DNA of 64,000 bases, from NCBI RefSeq assembly GCF_049650445.1, contig NZ_JBASAD010000001.1, forward strand, positions 1 to 64,000, written 5' to 3'. Every line of letters begins with the position of its first letter. Position 1 is the first letter of the stretch. Made by a program: the position numbers and the translations under genes. A model generated the notes under the pieces. That model was not told where the DNA came from. It saw nothing but the letters and a program-made list of their open reading frames with translations, and did no database searches. Source of the stretch: Castellaniella sp049650445. GTDB taxonomy: Bacteria > Pseudomonadota > Gammaproteobacteria > Burkholderiales > Burkholderiaceae_B. Below, piece after piece: positions 26,500-37,288 of this stretch.

Positions 26500-27339
26500 A
26501 TGACCATCAACCAACCATACATCACATTTCATGATGACCGTCGCGCGCCCCAACTGGGCATGGGCACCTGGCAACTGACCGGCGACGCCGTCGTCCCGGC
26601 GATCCAGGCGGCTGCCGAAGCCGGCTACCGGTCCATCGACACCGCCGCCATCTATGGCAACGAGGCCGAGGTCGGCCGCGGCATCGCCCAGTGCGGCATC
26701 CCGCGAGAAGACCTGTTCGTGGCCACCAAGGTCTGGAACGACCGGCATGGCCACGATAGTACCAAGACCGCGTTCGAGGAAAGCCTGGACCGGCTCGGGC
26801 TCGACTACGTCGACCTGTACCTGATTCATTGGCCGGTGCCCCAGAACAAGCGCTACCTGGACACCTGGGAATCCCTGATCCAGTTGCGCGACGAGGGCCG
26901 CGCCCGATCGATCGGCGTCTGCAATTTCCAGGTCGGCCACCTGCAAAAGCTGCTGGACAGCACCGGCGTGCTGCCGGTGGTCAACCAGATCGAACTGCAC
27001 CCCCACTTCCAGCAGGCCGAACTGCGCGCCTACCATCAGGACCACGACATCCGCACCGAAGCCTGGAGCCCGCTCGGCCGGACTCAGGCGTTGCGGGACC
27101 CCGTGATCCTGGAACTGGCCCACCAACTGCAGGCCACCCCCGCCCAGGTCATCCTGCGCTGGCACATCCAGATGGGGCACATGGTCATCCCGAAATCCTC
27201 GCAGCCGACGCGGCTCCAGGAAAACTTCAATCTGTGGAACCTGCATCTGGACGATGCCGCGATGGCCCGGATCGCGACCCTGGACCGCGCCGACGGCCGC
27301 ATCGGCCCTGATCCGGACACGTTTTACCTGCTGAAATAA
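26500..27339 (+). CDS. aldo/keto reductase (2,5-diketo-D-gluconate reductase-like)
   Basis: A 279-residue NADPH-dependent reductase with a TIM barrel. The catalytic tetrad is complete: D47 and Y52 in SIDTAAIYGNE, K77 in VATKVWN and H110 in LIHWPVP. The C-terminal IPKSSQPTRLQENF binds the NADPH phosphate. It resembles DkgA/DkgB and methylglyoxal reductases. It is divergent from panB and ends at a shared terminator with the convergent MFS gene. Confidence 0.92.
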   Translation: MTINQPYITFHDDRRAPQLGMGTWQLTGDAVVPAIQAAAEAGYRSIDTAAIYGNEAEVGRGIAQCGIPREDLFVATKVWNDRHGHDSTKTAFEESLDRLGLDYVDLYLIHWPVPQNKRYLDTWESLIQLRDEGRARSIGVCNFQVGHLQKLLDSTGVLPVVNQIELHPHFQQAELRAYHQDHDIRTEAWSPLGRTQALRDPVILELAHQLQATPAQVILRWHIQMGHMVIPKSSQPTRLQENFNLWNLHLDDAAMARIATLDRADGRIGPDPDTFYLLK

Positions 27340-27373
27340 GCCCTCACCGACCCGCGCACGGGCCCGAGGGCTT
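27338..27373. terminator. convergent terminator between the aldo/keto reductase and MFS genes
   Basis: AAGCCCTC (27338-27345) pairs with GAGGGCTT (27366-27373), with a nested CCCG/CGGG stem inside. The A- and T-containing ends flank the stem on either strand, so it can act in both directions. It overlaps both stop codons' surroundings. Confidence 0.6.
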
Positions 27374-28770
27374 CACACGCCATCGCGCCGCGCGCGCCAT
27401 CCCAGGCGGATCGCCAGGGCCGGCGCGACCGCGAACACGCCATAGACCGCCCAGGCGGCCCGTTGCGCACCCTGCCAGCCGCCCGGGTCCGTGAACCCGG
27501 CGGCGTTGGCGACCATGCCCGCCACGCTGGCGCCCAGGGCGATCGCGTACAACTGCAGGGTCGTGATCGCCGCCGAAGCGATGTTCTGCTGCTCCGGCGG
27601 CGCGGCGCGGAACACACCGGTCAGCAAGTGCGGCCAGCACAAGCCGACACCCACCCCCACGCCCAGCAGCAGCACGGCCAGCACGGCCGTCGGCGCCGCG
27701 GGATTGGGCATGAGCACGTAGAGTCCCGCCAGGGACGCCGCCGACAGGATCGGCCCCAGCGCCAGCAGACGGCCGGCGCCCGACGCCCCGCGTCCGGAAC
27801 TGATGAAGGTGCCCAGAGACCAGCCGGCCGACATGAGCGCCGACAGATACCCCGCATACAGCGGCGACTGCGCGTGCAGAACCTGGAGGAAATAGGGGAC
27901 GAAGACTTCCGTCGTCACACCGATGCTCAGCAGCCCGATCATGGCATAGCGGCGGCCCAAGGGATGGCTCAGAGACCAGGCACCCTCGGGCAGGAAACGC
28001 CGTCGCGCCCGAGCATCCAGGCGTGACAGGCAAAAGGCCAGCAGCAGACCGAGCGCCACGCCGGCGGCCTGGACCACCCAGGAGGTGTACAGACTGGCCG
28101 CCGACACCACCAGCACGGACGCCACCAGCAAGCCCATGCGCAGCAACGGCGCCTCTCGCGGGGCACTGCGATCCCGGCCCTCCGAGTCGAGTTGCGTCAC
28201 CAGCAAGGTGCCCAGCAGCACGCACACCGGCAGCACGGCCCAGAACGCCCAGCGCCAGTGGCCGGATTCAGCAAACAAGCCGCCGACGGCCGGCCCCGAC
28301 AAGGTCGCCACGCCCCACATGCCGGAGATCAGCGCCATGGCCCGCGACCACAGGGCCTGATCGAACACCAGGGGCACGGTGGCATAGCTCAGGCTGAGCA
28401 GCATGCCGCCGCCCAGGCCCTGCCCGACCCGGCCGCACAGCAGCCAGGGCATGCTGGGCGCCAGGCCGCAGACCACGGTCCCCAGCATGAACACGAGCAG
28501 GGCCAGCAGAAAAGTGCGCCTCAGGCCGTAGCCCCGGATGCCCAGCGGCGCGCACGAAGACCCCATGATCGAGGCAGCCACGAACAGCGTGGTGTTCCAG
28601 GCGTACCAGGGCAGACCACCGATGTCCTGGACAACCGAAGGCAGGATGGTGGTGGCGATGAACATATTGACCGCATGCACGGCCACACCGCCCGCCAGAG
28701 CGAGCGAACGCAGGCCGTTTCGGCCCCGCAGCAGGTCGCCCCAGGAGGCGGCAGGGGATGATGGATTCAT
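27373..28770 (-). CDS. MFS transporter, drug:H+ antiporter type
   Basis: A 465-residue membrane protein with 12-14 predicted helices. GRVGQGLGGGMLLSLSYATVP is the conserved motif C-like region of the DHA2-type multidrug exporters, and LVFDQALWSRAMALISGMWGVATLSGPAVGGLF follows as in that group. Substrate is unknown. The start at 28770 (MNPSSPA) is chosen because the first helix follows it at the usual distance. Confidence 0.85.
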   Translation of the reverse strand: MNPSSPAASWGDLLRGRNGLRSLALAGGVAVHAVNMFIATTILPSVVQDIGGLPWYAWNTTLFVAASIMGSSCAPLGIRGYGLRRTFLLALLVFMLGTVVCGLAPSMPWLLCGRVGQGLGGGMLLSLSYATVPLVFDQALWSRAMALISGMWGVATLSGPAVGGLFAESGHWRWAFWAVLPVCVLLGTLLVTQLDSEGRDRSAPREAPLLRMGLLVASVLVVSAASLYTSWVVQAAGVALGLLLAFCLSRLDARARRRFLPEGAWSLSHPLGRRYAMIGLLSIGVTTEVFVPYFLQVLHAQSPLYAGYLSALMSAGWSLGTFISSGRGASGAGRLLALGPILSAASLAGLYVLMPNPAAPTAVLAVLLLGVGVGVGLCWPHLLTGVFRAAPPEQQNIASAAITTLQLYAIALGASVAGMVANAAGFTDPGGWQGAQRAAWAVYGVFAVAPALAIRLGWRARRDGV

Positions 28771-28792
28771 CCCCTCATGATAACCGTCCGCG

Positions 28793-31468
<2,676 letters not shown>

Positions 31469-31686
31469 GAAGTGTCCTCCTGTGGTTCGAGCCCGGGCCC
31501 CGGGGCGTCTGCGCCCCGGGGCCGCTGATCCGGTCCATCTTACACCCCCCCTGCGCACACGGGCCGCGTGCGGCACCACGGGGGCTTGGTCAGCGCTCAA
31601 CGACCGGACGCCGCCCAGGGTTAAGCACGGTTTCCCCGATGCGCCGGCCTACACTGGACCGATCCCTGTTTCTCCGGAGTTCCATC

Positions 31687-32304
31687 ATGGCATTTCCCGC
31701 ATTCTTCGCCCAGGCCCCCCGGGTCGCGCTGCACGACCCGCTGGCCGGGCTGCTGGGCGCGTCCGACGATGGCCTGATCGAATACGGCTACGAAGACGCC
31801 GTACGGCTGGCCGGCCATTCCTGCCCCACCGTGGCCGGTGCCTGGCTGATGACAGTGCGCGCGCTGCGCGCTCTGTACCCCGACACCGTGCCGCAACGCG
31901 GCGACATCGACGTCATCTTCGCCGACGAGGCGACCCGCGGCGTGACCGGCGTCATCGCCAATGTGGTCGGTCTGGTCACGGGTGCCACCACGGACACCGG
32001 CTTCAAGGGCCTGGGCGGCCGGCACGACCGGCGCGATCTGATGCACTTCCAGGGCGACGTCCCGGGTGAAATCGTCTTCACTCGCCGCGACACGGGCGAC
32101 CGGGTGGCAGTGTCTTTCAGCGCTCAGGGTGTACCGGGTTCTCCCGCCGCCATGCCGCTGCTGCAAAAAATCCTGGCGGGCGGCGCCAGCGATGCCGAAC
32201 GGCAGGATTTCGGACACTTGTGGCAAGACCGCGTGCGCCGCATCCTGGAGGCGATCGATCAGCCCGGCCTGGTGACGGTCAACCCGCTGCCGCGCGCGGT
32301 CTGA
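31687..32304 (+). CDS. FmdE-like protein
   Basis: A 205-residue protein with an early GHSCPTVAGAWLM motif that resembles the zinc or metal-binding N-terminal motif (GHxCPG) of FmdE, a protein first seen with molybdenum formylmethanofuran dehydrogenase in methanogens. Stand-alone FmdE-like proteins in proteobacteria have no proven role. The glycine of the usual CPG is Thr here. No molybdenum enzyme or zinc-finger tail is nearby, and the gene is convergent with a diguanylate cyclase. The call is from motif memory only. Confidence 0.6.
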   Translation: MAFPAFFAQAPRVALHDPLAGLLGASDDGLIEYGYEDAVRLAGHSCPTVAGAWLMTVRALRALYPDTVPQRGDIDVIFADEATRGVTGVIANVVGLVTGATTDTGFKGLGGRHDRRDLMHFQGDVPGEIVFTRRDTGDRVAVSFSAQGVPGSPAAMPLLQKILAGGASDAERQDFGHLWQDRVRRILEAIDQPGLVTVNPLPRAV

Positions 32305-32340
32305 ACTCCGGACCCACGGCCGGCCGGCGCAGTCGTCGGA

Positions 32341-33822
32341 TTACCTGCGGCGTTCGTGGATAGCGTAATACCGCCGCTTGTCCGCGTACAAACCCCGATC
32401 GGCATCCTTCAGGGCCTGCTCCAGTGCATTGGCGTCCCGGCAGGTGGCCTCTCCGGCCGCCACGCTGAGCGGGATGCCGCCGTAGTACTGATTGTTCAGT
32501 TCGATCAGGGCACGGATGTTGTCCAGCACCGCGCGGGTCGCCGCTTCGTCGTAGCCGGGCAACAGCACCACGAACTCGTCGCCGCCGATACGGGCAGCCT
32601 GACAGGGGCGGTCGACCGCCTTGTTCAGGACCTCGCCGAAACGGCGCAACAGGTCATCGCCGGCCGCGTGACCGCTCTCATCGTTGGCCTGCTTGAGATT
32701 GTTCAGATCCAGGGCGATGAAGGACACCAGCGGCGCGTGCTTGCGCTGCAGCCGGCCCAACTCGTCGACGAAATAGGACCGGTTCTTCAACTGGGTCAGC
32801 ACATCGTGCTTGCCCAGGTACTCCAGGTAAGCCTCGGCCTTCTTGCGGGCGGTGATGTCGGTCAGGGAAACCAGCACCAGACTCCAATCGTCTTCATGCC
32901 CCTGGAATACCGACAACTGCAGATGGATGTGCAGGGCGTCGCCCGTCAGCGTGTGATTGCGGACCTCTCTCTGGTGAAAGAGCCTCCCGTGCCACAGATC
33001 GATCAATTGCTCGGCGAAAAAGGCGCGGGAGCCCTCGCCAAACACGTCGCCCAGCCGCTCCATCAACTGGGCCCGGGATTCCGCCTTGAATAACGTCAGG
33101 GTGTAGTCGTTGACGTCGAGGACGCGGATTTCCTGCTGGCAGCGTTCGACGAAATCGGGATGCACGTCCAGGAAGGTGCGAAAGTCGCTGATGTCCTTTT
33201 CATGCAGTTCATCGAACAGCAGCTTGATGGCGCTGAAGTCCTCGACCCACAGCGACACGGGCGCCTGCTGAAAGAACTCGCGGGCATCGCGCGCACTGGC
33301 CTGGGCCTGACGACGCGCATCCTGCAGCGGGGTGACGTCCTCCATGGCGACCAGCACCCGGTCCCAGGGTTGACGATCATCGGCCAGGATCACGGCCCTC
33401 AGGGACAGGTCCAGGCGCCGGCCGGTCAGCGCATAGTTCACCGTCTGACTCTGAAAGCCTCCCTGGCCGCGCCAGAGCTGCTCCAGTTCGTTCGCCCACC
33501 CTTCGTAGGTATCGTCGCGCAACACCTCGGGAAGCCGATCCATCAATTCCGACTGGGAACGGGCACCGAACAGCGTCAGGGTCTGGCGATTGACACGCAG
33601 GATGCGGATCAGACCGGCGCAATGCCGCAGCCGTTCGCGATCCTGCAGCAGCCAGGCCCGCAAATCCACGATGCCCTCGGTGCGCCAGCGAGCGAACTGC
33701 GCATGCAGGCCGCTATAGTCCTCCAGCCATAAGGGCATCGGCGTCGCTTCGAAGAAGTCCGGCAGGCCGCTCTCCCTATCCAGAGGCTGCCATCCGGCCG
33801 GCACCACTTGCCCTTCGTCCAT
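32341..33822 (-). CDS. diguanylate cyclase with two tandem PAS-like sensor domains
   Basis: A 493-residue soluble protein. Two sensor modules repeat each other: FFEATPMPLWLEDYSGL around residues 23-40 and FFQQAPVSLWVEDFSAI around 185-202, each continuing with an LTLFGARSQSELM / LTLFKAESRAQLM segment. A GGDEF domain follows (KHDVLTQLKNRSYFVDEL; ARIGGDEFVVLLPG), with an intact active site. The RxxD inhibition site is replaced (DRPC), so product feedback is probably absent. No membrane helices are visible, so it senses a cytoplasmic signal. Confidence 0.88.
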   Translation of the reverse strand: MDEGQVVPAGWQPLDRESGLPDFFEATPMPLWLEDYSGLHAQFARWRTEGIVDLRAWLLQDRERLRHCAGLIRILRVNRQTLTLFGARSQSELMDRLPEVLRDDTYEGWANELEQLWRGQGGFQSQTVNYALTGRRLDLSLRAVILADDRQPWDRVLVAMEDVTPLQDARRQAQASARDAREFFQQAPVSLWVEDFSAIKLLFDELHEKDISDFRTFLDVHPDFVERCQQEIRVLDVNDYTLTLFKAESRAQLMERLGDVFGEGSRAFFAEQLIDLWHGRLFHQREVRNHTLTGDALHIHLQLSVFQGHEDDWSLVLVSLTDITARKKAEAYLEYLGKHDVLTQLKNRSYFVDELGRLQRKHAPLVSFIALDLNNLKQANDESGHAAGDDLLRRFGEVLNKAVDRPCQAARIGGDEFVVLLPGYDEAATRAVLDNIRALIELNNQYYGGIPLSVAAGEATCRDANALEQALKDADRGLYADKRRYYAIHERRR

Positions 33823-34223
33823 CCTGGCCTCACTCGCACTTCAGAAACGGGCATTCTAAATGAAATCCCCTGATCAGCGCCCCTTACCCCCAAGGCAAGC
33901 AGGCCCAAAAACAGGGCGATCGACCACGCGCGGGGTGCGCCCCGATGACACAGCGGTCGCGCGATGGCGGCCTGGCGGTTGCCCCGGAGCCGGACTAGCG
34001 TAAATACCAATGGACAGGGTTTCTCATAAACACATGAAGATGATCAATATGACGGAGCCGTCACCCGGGACCCGGACGCGCGGTCCACAATGAGTCCATC
34101 GACCCTCATGCCTGAACACCCGCCCCGGCCCGGCTTGGCCGGAGGCCATGCAACCGGATTTGCCCGCCCCCTCGGCCCGCATCGAGTCCGGCCCACGACA
34201 GAACCAAGAGGATGGAGACCGCC
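33823..34223. other. intergenic region upstream of the purine permease
   Basis: The 400-bp gap contains no credible gene. Around 33990-34050 is an AT-richer stretch (GTAAATACCAATGG and CATAAACACATGAAGATG) that could hold a promoter for the permease. I saw no hairpin resembling a purine riboswitch. Confidence 0.4.
34214..34218 (+). promoter_or_regulatory. ribosome binding site that favours a TTG start
   Basis: GGAGA at 34214-34218 lies five bases before TTG at 34224, good spacing. The alternative ATG at 34212 has AGAGG immediately adjacent with no spacing. I therefore take the TTG as the start of the permease. Confidence 0.5.
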
Positions 34224-35588
34224 TTGAACACACCCGCCCGCACCGCGCCGCCGCGCCCCGAAGACGAAGCCCTGGGGATGACGGCGAATCTGATGTATGG
34301 ATTCCAGCACGTCCTGACCATGTACGGCGGCATCATCGCCGTGCCGCTGATCGTCGGCCAGGCAGCCGGCCTGAGCGGCGCGGAAATCGGCGTGCTGATC
34401 GCCTCCTGCCTGTTCATGGGCGGCCTGGCCACACTGTTGCAGACGCTGGGCATCCCGTTCTTCGGCTGCCAGTTGCCACTGGTTCAGGGCGTGTCCTTTG
34501 CCAGCGTGTCCACCATCGTGGCCATCCTGAGTGCGGGCGGCAGCCTGGCCTCGGTCTTCGGCGCCGTCATGGCGGCGGCCCTGATCGGCCTGCTGATCAC
34601 CCCGATTTTTTCCCGCATCATCCGCTTCTTCCCCCCTCTGGTGACCGGGTCGGTCATCACCACCATCGGCCTGTCGCTGATGCCGGTGGCGGCAAACTGG
34701 TCCATGGGCGGCAACCCCAAGGCGGCCGACTTCGGCAGCATGGCCAATATCGGCCTGGCCGCCGTCACGCTGCTCATCGTGCTGCTGCTCAGCAAAGTCG
34801 GCAACGCGACGATCTCGCGCCTGTCGATCCTGCTGGCCATGGTGCTGGGCACGATCATCGCCTGGGCCGCCGGCATGACCGACTTTTCCCAGGCCGCCAA
34901 CGGTCCGGCCTTTGCCCTGCCGACCCTGTTCCACTTCGGCTGGCCCGAATTCCATCCTGCCGCCATCGTGTCCATGTTCATCGTCATCCTGGTGGTGCTG
35001 GTGGAAACCTCGGCCGACATCCTGGCGGTGGGCGACATCATCGACACCCGCATCGACTCGCACCGCCTGGGTGACGGACTGCGCGCCGACATGGTTTCCA
35101 GTGTCGTGGCGCCGGTCTTTGGTTCGTTCACGCAAAGCGCCTTCGCCCAGAACGTCGGACTGGTCGCCGTCACCGGCGTGAAAAGCCGCTATGTGGTCGC
35201 CACCAGCGGCCTGATCCTGCTGGCTCTGGGTCTGCTGCCGGTCATCGGACGCTTCATCGCCGCCGTACCCACGGCCGTGCTGGGCGGCGCCGGCCTGGTG
35301 CTGTTCGGCACCGTGGCCGCCAGCGGCATCCGCACCCTGGCCCGGGTCAACTACGAAAACAGCATGAACCTGATCATCGTGGCGACCTCCATCGGCTTCG
35401 GCATGATCCCCATCGCCGCCCCCCAGTTCTACGCCCACTTCCCGGCCTGGGTCGCGACCATCTTCCATTCCGGCATCAGTTCGGCCGCCATCATGGCCAT
35501 CAGCCTGAACCTGCTGTTCAATCATCTGACCGCCGGCAATCCGGATCAGCCGTCCGTCTTCGTCGCCGGCACGGGCCACAATCACTGA
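34224..35588 (+). CDS. NCS2-family nucleobase:cation symporter (xanthine/uric acid permease type)
   Basis: A 454-residue membrane protein with about 14 helices. Family landmarks are QHVLTMYGGIIAVPLIVG in helix 1, the substrate-site Glu in LVETSADILAVGDI, and FAQNVGLVAVTGVKSRYVV, which matches purine (xanthine/urate) members more than uracil permeases. It imports a purine with a proton or sodium ion. It is apparently a single gene; a hairpin follows it. Confidence 0.9.
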   Translation: MNTPARTAPPRPEDEALGMTANLMYGFQHVLTMYGGIIAVPLIVGQAAGLSGAEIGVLIASCLFMGGLATLLQTLGIPFFGCQLPLVQGVSFASVSTIVAILSAGGSLASVFGAVMAAALIGLLITPIFSRIIRFFPPLVTGSVITTIGLSLMPVAANWSMGGNPKAADFGSMANIGLAAVTLLIVLLLSKVGNATISRLSILLAMVLGTIIAWAAGMTDFSQAANGPAFALPTLFHFGWPEFHPAAIVSMFIVILVVLVETSADILAVGDIIDTRIDSHRLGDGLRADMVSSVVAPVFGSFTQSAFAQNVGLVAVTGVKSRYVVATSGLILLALGLLPVIGRFIAAVPTAVLGGAGLVLFGTVAASGIRTLARVNYENSMNLIIVATSIGFGMIPIAAPQFYAHFPAWVATIFHSGISSAAIMAISLNLLFNHLTAGNPDQPSVFVAGTGHNH

Positions 35589-35594
35589 CCGCCT

Positions 35595-35623
35595 CGCGGC
35601 GGCGCGGGGGGCTTGCCGCCGCG
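35595..35623 (+). terminator. hairpin after the purine permease gene
   Basis: CGCGGCGGC (35595-35603) pairs perfectly with GCCGCCGCG (35615-35623) across an 11-base loop directly after the stop codon. No T-run follows, so termination may be weak or Rho-assisted. Confidence 0.5.
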
Positions 35624-35741
35624 GGGCCGCCCCAAGGTGAAAAGCGCAGCGCGGGAGCCTCTTTTTCATCCCGATACGCTGTCCGGGCCTGGCCGGTGCT
35701 ATGCTGCTTTCCCTCGACACGACACCGACGCGACCGCCGCC

Positions 35742-36335
35742 ATGGAAGCCCTGAACAACACCCTGTTTCTGTGGATCAACGCCAGTGACCCCTCGGCCAC
35801 CGCCCTGCTGCTGGGCCGCGTCCTGGCCAACGGCCTGATCTACCTGTTCCCCCTGTACCTGGCACTGAGCTGGCTGCGGGCGGACGCCGCCGGCCGCGAA
35901 GCCCTGTTGCAGGGGACCATCAGCGCGATGATCGCCATGCTGCTGTCCTGGGCGATTTCCAAGGCCTGGTTCCACCCGCGCCCCTTCGTCGTCGGCCTGG
36001 GGCACCAGTACATGCCCCATGCACCGACCGCCTCGTTCCCCAGCAATCACCTGAGCTTCGCCTGGTCGATCTGCGCCGGCCTGGCCCTGCATCCGGTCCG
36101 CCGCACGGCCGCGTGGATCCTGGCCCTGATCGCACTGCCGATCGCCTGGGCGCGCATTTACATGGGCGTGCATTTCCCGCTGGACATGGCCGGTGCCCTG
36201 CTGACGGGCCTGGTGGCCGCCGCGATCAGCCTGCCGCTGCGCGGCACGCTGATTCCCTCCTTGCGACGCTGCATCGAACCCATCTACCGGCGAGTCTTCG
36301 CCTGGCCGATCCGCCAGGGCTGGGCGCACGCCTGA
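35742..36335 (+). CDS. PAP2-family phosphatase (undecaprenyl-diphosphatase-like)
   Basis: A 197-residue membrane protein with the three PAP2 phosphatase motifs in order: KAWFHPRPF, FPSNHLSFAW and ARIYMGVHFPLDM, holding the catalytic His residues. Between them are several membrane helices. The size and motifs match BcrC/YbjG-type undecaprenyl pyrophosphate phosphatases that recycle the lipid carrier of cell-wall synthesis. The start is ATG 35742; sequence upstream in frame has no hydrophobic or family character. Confidence 0.88.
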   Translation: MEALNNTLFLWINASDPSATALLLGRVLANGLIYLFPLYLALSWLRADAAGREALLQGTISAMIAMLLSWAISKAWFHPRPFVVGLGHQYMPHAPTASFPSNHLSFAWSICAGLALHPVRRTAAWILALIALPIAWARIYMGVHFPLDMAGALLTGLVAAAISLPLRGTLIPSLRRCIEPIYRRVFAWPIRQGWAHA

Positions 36336-36453
36336 AGGCAGCTCCGGGCGCGACACGCGCCAGGGACGCGCGGATGGACGCAACCCGCGTTCATCTTCGG
36401 TTCATACAACATGGGCGATCATGCGCCCGTTGCATACTGTCTTTGGAATCCGC

Positions 36454-36999
36454 ATGTCCGCACCCGCCCGCTACAGCCGCCTGTCCATCAGCCTGCACTG
36501 GCTCACCCTGCTTTTGATCATCGTGGTCTACGCCATGATGGAGTTCAAAGGTCTGTTTCCCAAGGACAGCCCCGAGCGCGCCCTCATGAAGATGGTGCAC
36601 GCTTCTTGTGGCCTGACCATCCTGGCGCTGACCGTGATCCGTCTGACGACACGCCTGTTCCAGCGCAGCCCGGCCATCAGTCCGGCACCTCCCGCCTGGG
36701 AACAGGCCGGCGCCCGCCTGATGCACGTGGCGCTGTATGCGTTCCTGATCGCGATGCCCCTGCTGGCCTGGTTCGGCATCAATTCCTTCGGTGGCACGGT
36801 CAAGGCCTGGGGCTTCGCGCTGCCTGCCCTGACCGGCGAGGACAAGGCTCTGGGCCGCACGCTCATCGACACCCACAAGCTGATCGCCAACATCGGCTAC
36901 GCCCTGATCGGCCTGCACGCCCTGGCGGCCCTGAAACACCACTACATCAGCCGCGACAACACCCTGCGCCGCATGCTGCCGGCCCGCACCCGGGGCTGA
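36454..36999 (+). CDS. cytochrome b561
   Basis: A 181-residue four-helix membrane protein with the haem-ligand His residues in expected places: SLHWL in helix 1, MVHASCGLTI in helix 2, and DTHKLIANIGYALIGLHALAALKHHY in helix 4. Proteobacterial b561 proteins (CybB) carry two b haems and act as superoxide or quinone oxidoreductases. The ATG at 36454 is preferred over 36421 because helix 1 then starts at the usual residue 15. Confidence 0.9.
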   Translation: MSAPARYSRLSISLHWLTLLLIIVVYAMMEFKGLFPKDSPERALMKMVHASCGLTILALTVIRLTTRLFQRSPAISPAPPAWEQAGARLMHVALYAFLIAMPLLAWFGINSFGGTVKAWGFALPALTGEDKALGRTLIDTHKLIANIGYALIGLHALAALKHHYISRDNTLRRMLPARTRG

Positions 37000-37054
37000 C
37001 GAACGGCCGCCCCGCCCGGCAACGTCGATCAGGACGGGCCGGACGGACGCGATC

Positions 37055-37288
37055 TCAGAGGTCCTGGCGCGCGATCGCCATGGCCTCGCGCAGCACGGAC
37101 AGGTCGCCGATATGGTTGGCCAGCAGCAGGATCAGACGGGCATTGGCCTGCGCGCTCTGCTCGTCACTGAGATCCCGGTGCAGCTCGATCAGCGCCTCGT
37201 AGAAGTCATCGCCCGGGGTATAGGCGCGCACATAGCGGTGGCCAGGCTCGCCGAAATTCAGGTTCAGATTCAGTCCCATGGGATTCAT
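37055..37288 (-). CDS. mhaB: small coupling protein of the flavin hydroxylase (DUF2783, MhaB-like)
   Basis: A 77-residue acidic protein, translated from an ATG that overlaps the stop of the flavin hydroxylase gene (ATGA at 37285-37288). Its size, position and strict coupling match MhaB, the small coupling protein required by the flavoprotein MhaA of Pseudomonas putida 3-hydroxyphenylacetate 6-hydroxylase, which makes flavin reduction productive for hydroxylation. I recall this domain as DUF2783. The identification rests on context and size as much as sequence. An internal ATG (37279) is an alternative start. Confidence 0.6.
   Translation of the reverse strand: MNPMGLNLNLNFGEPGHRYVRAYTPGDDFYEALIELHRDLSDEQSAQANARLILLLANHIGDLSVLREAMAIARQDL

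Noticed and set aside
34044..36383. 779-codon open frame antisense to the purine permease and PAP2 genes
   Set aside because: Composition is typical of an antisense shadow (Gln, Asp, His-rich) and it covers two real genes plus an intergenic region.
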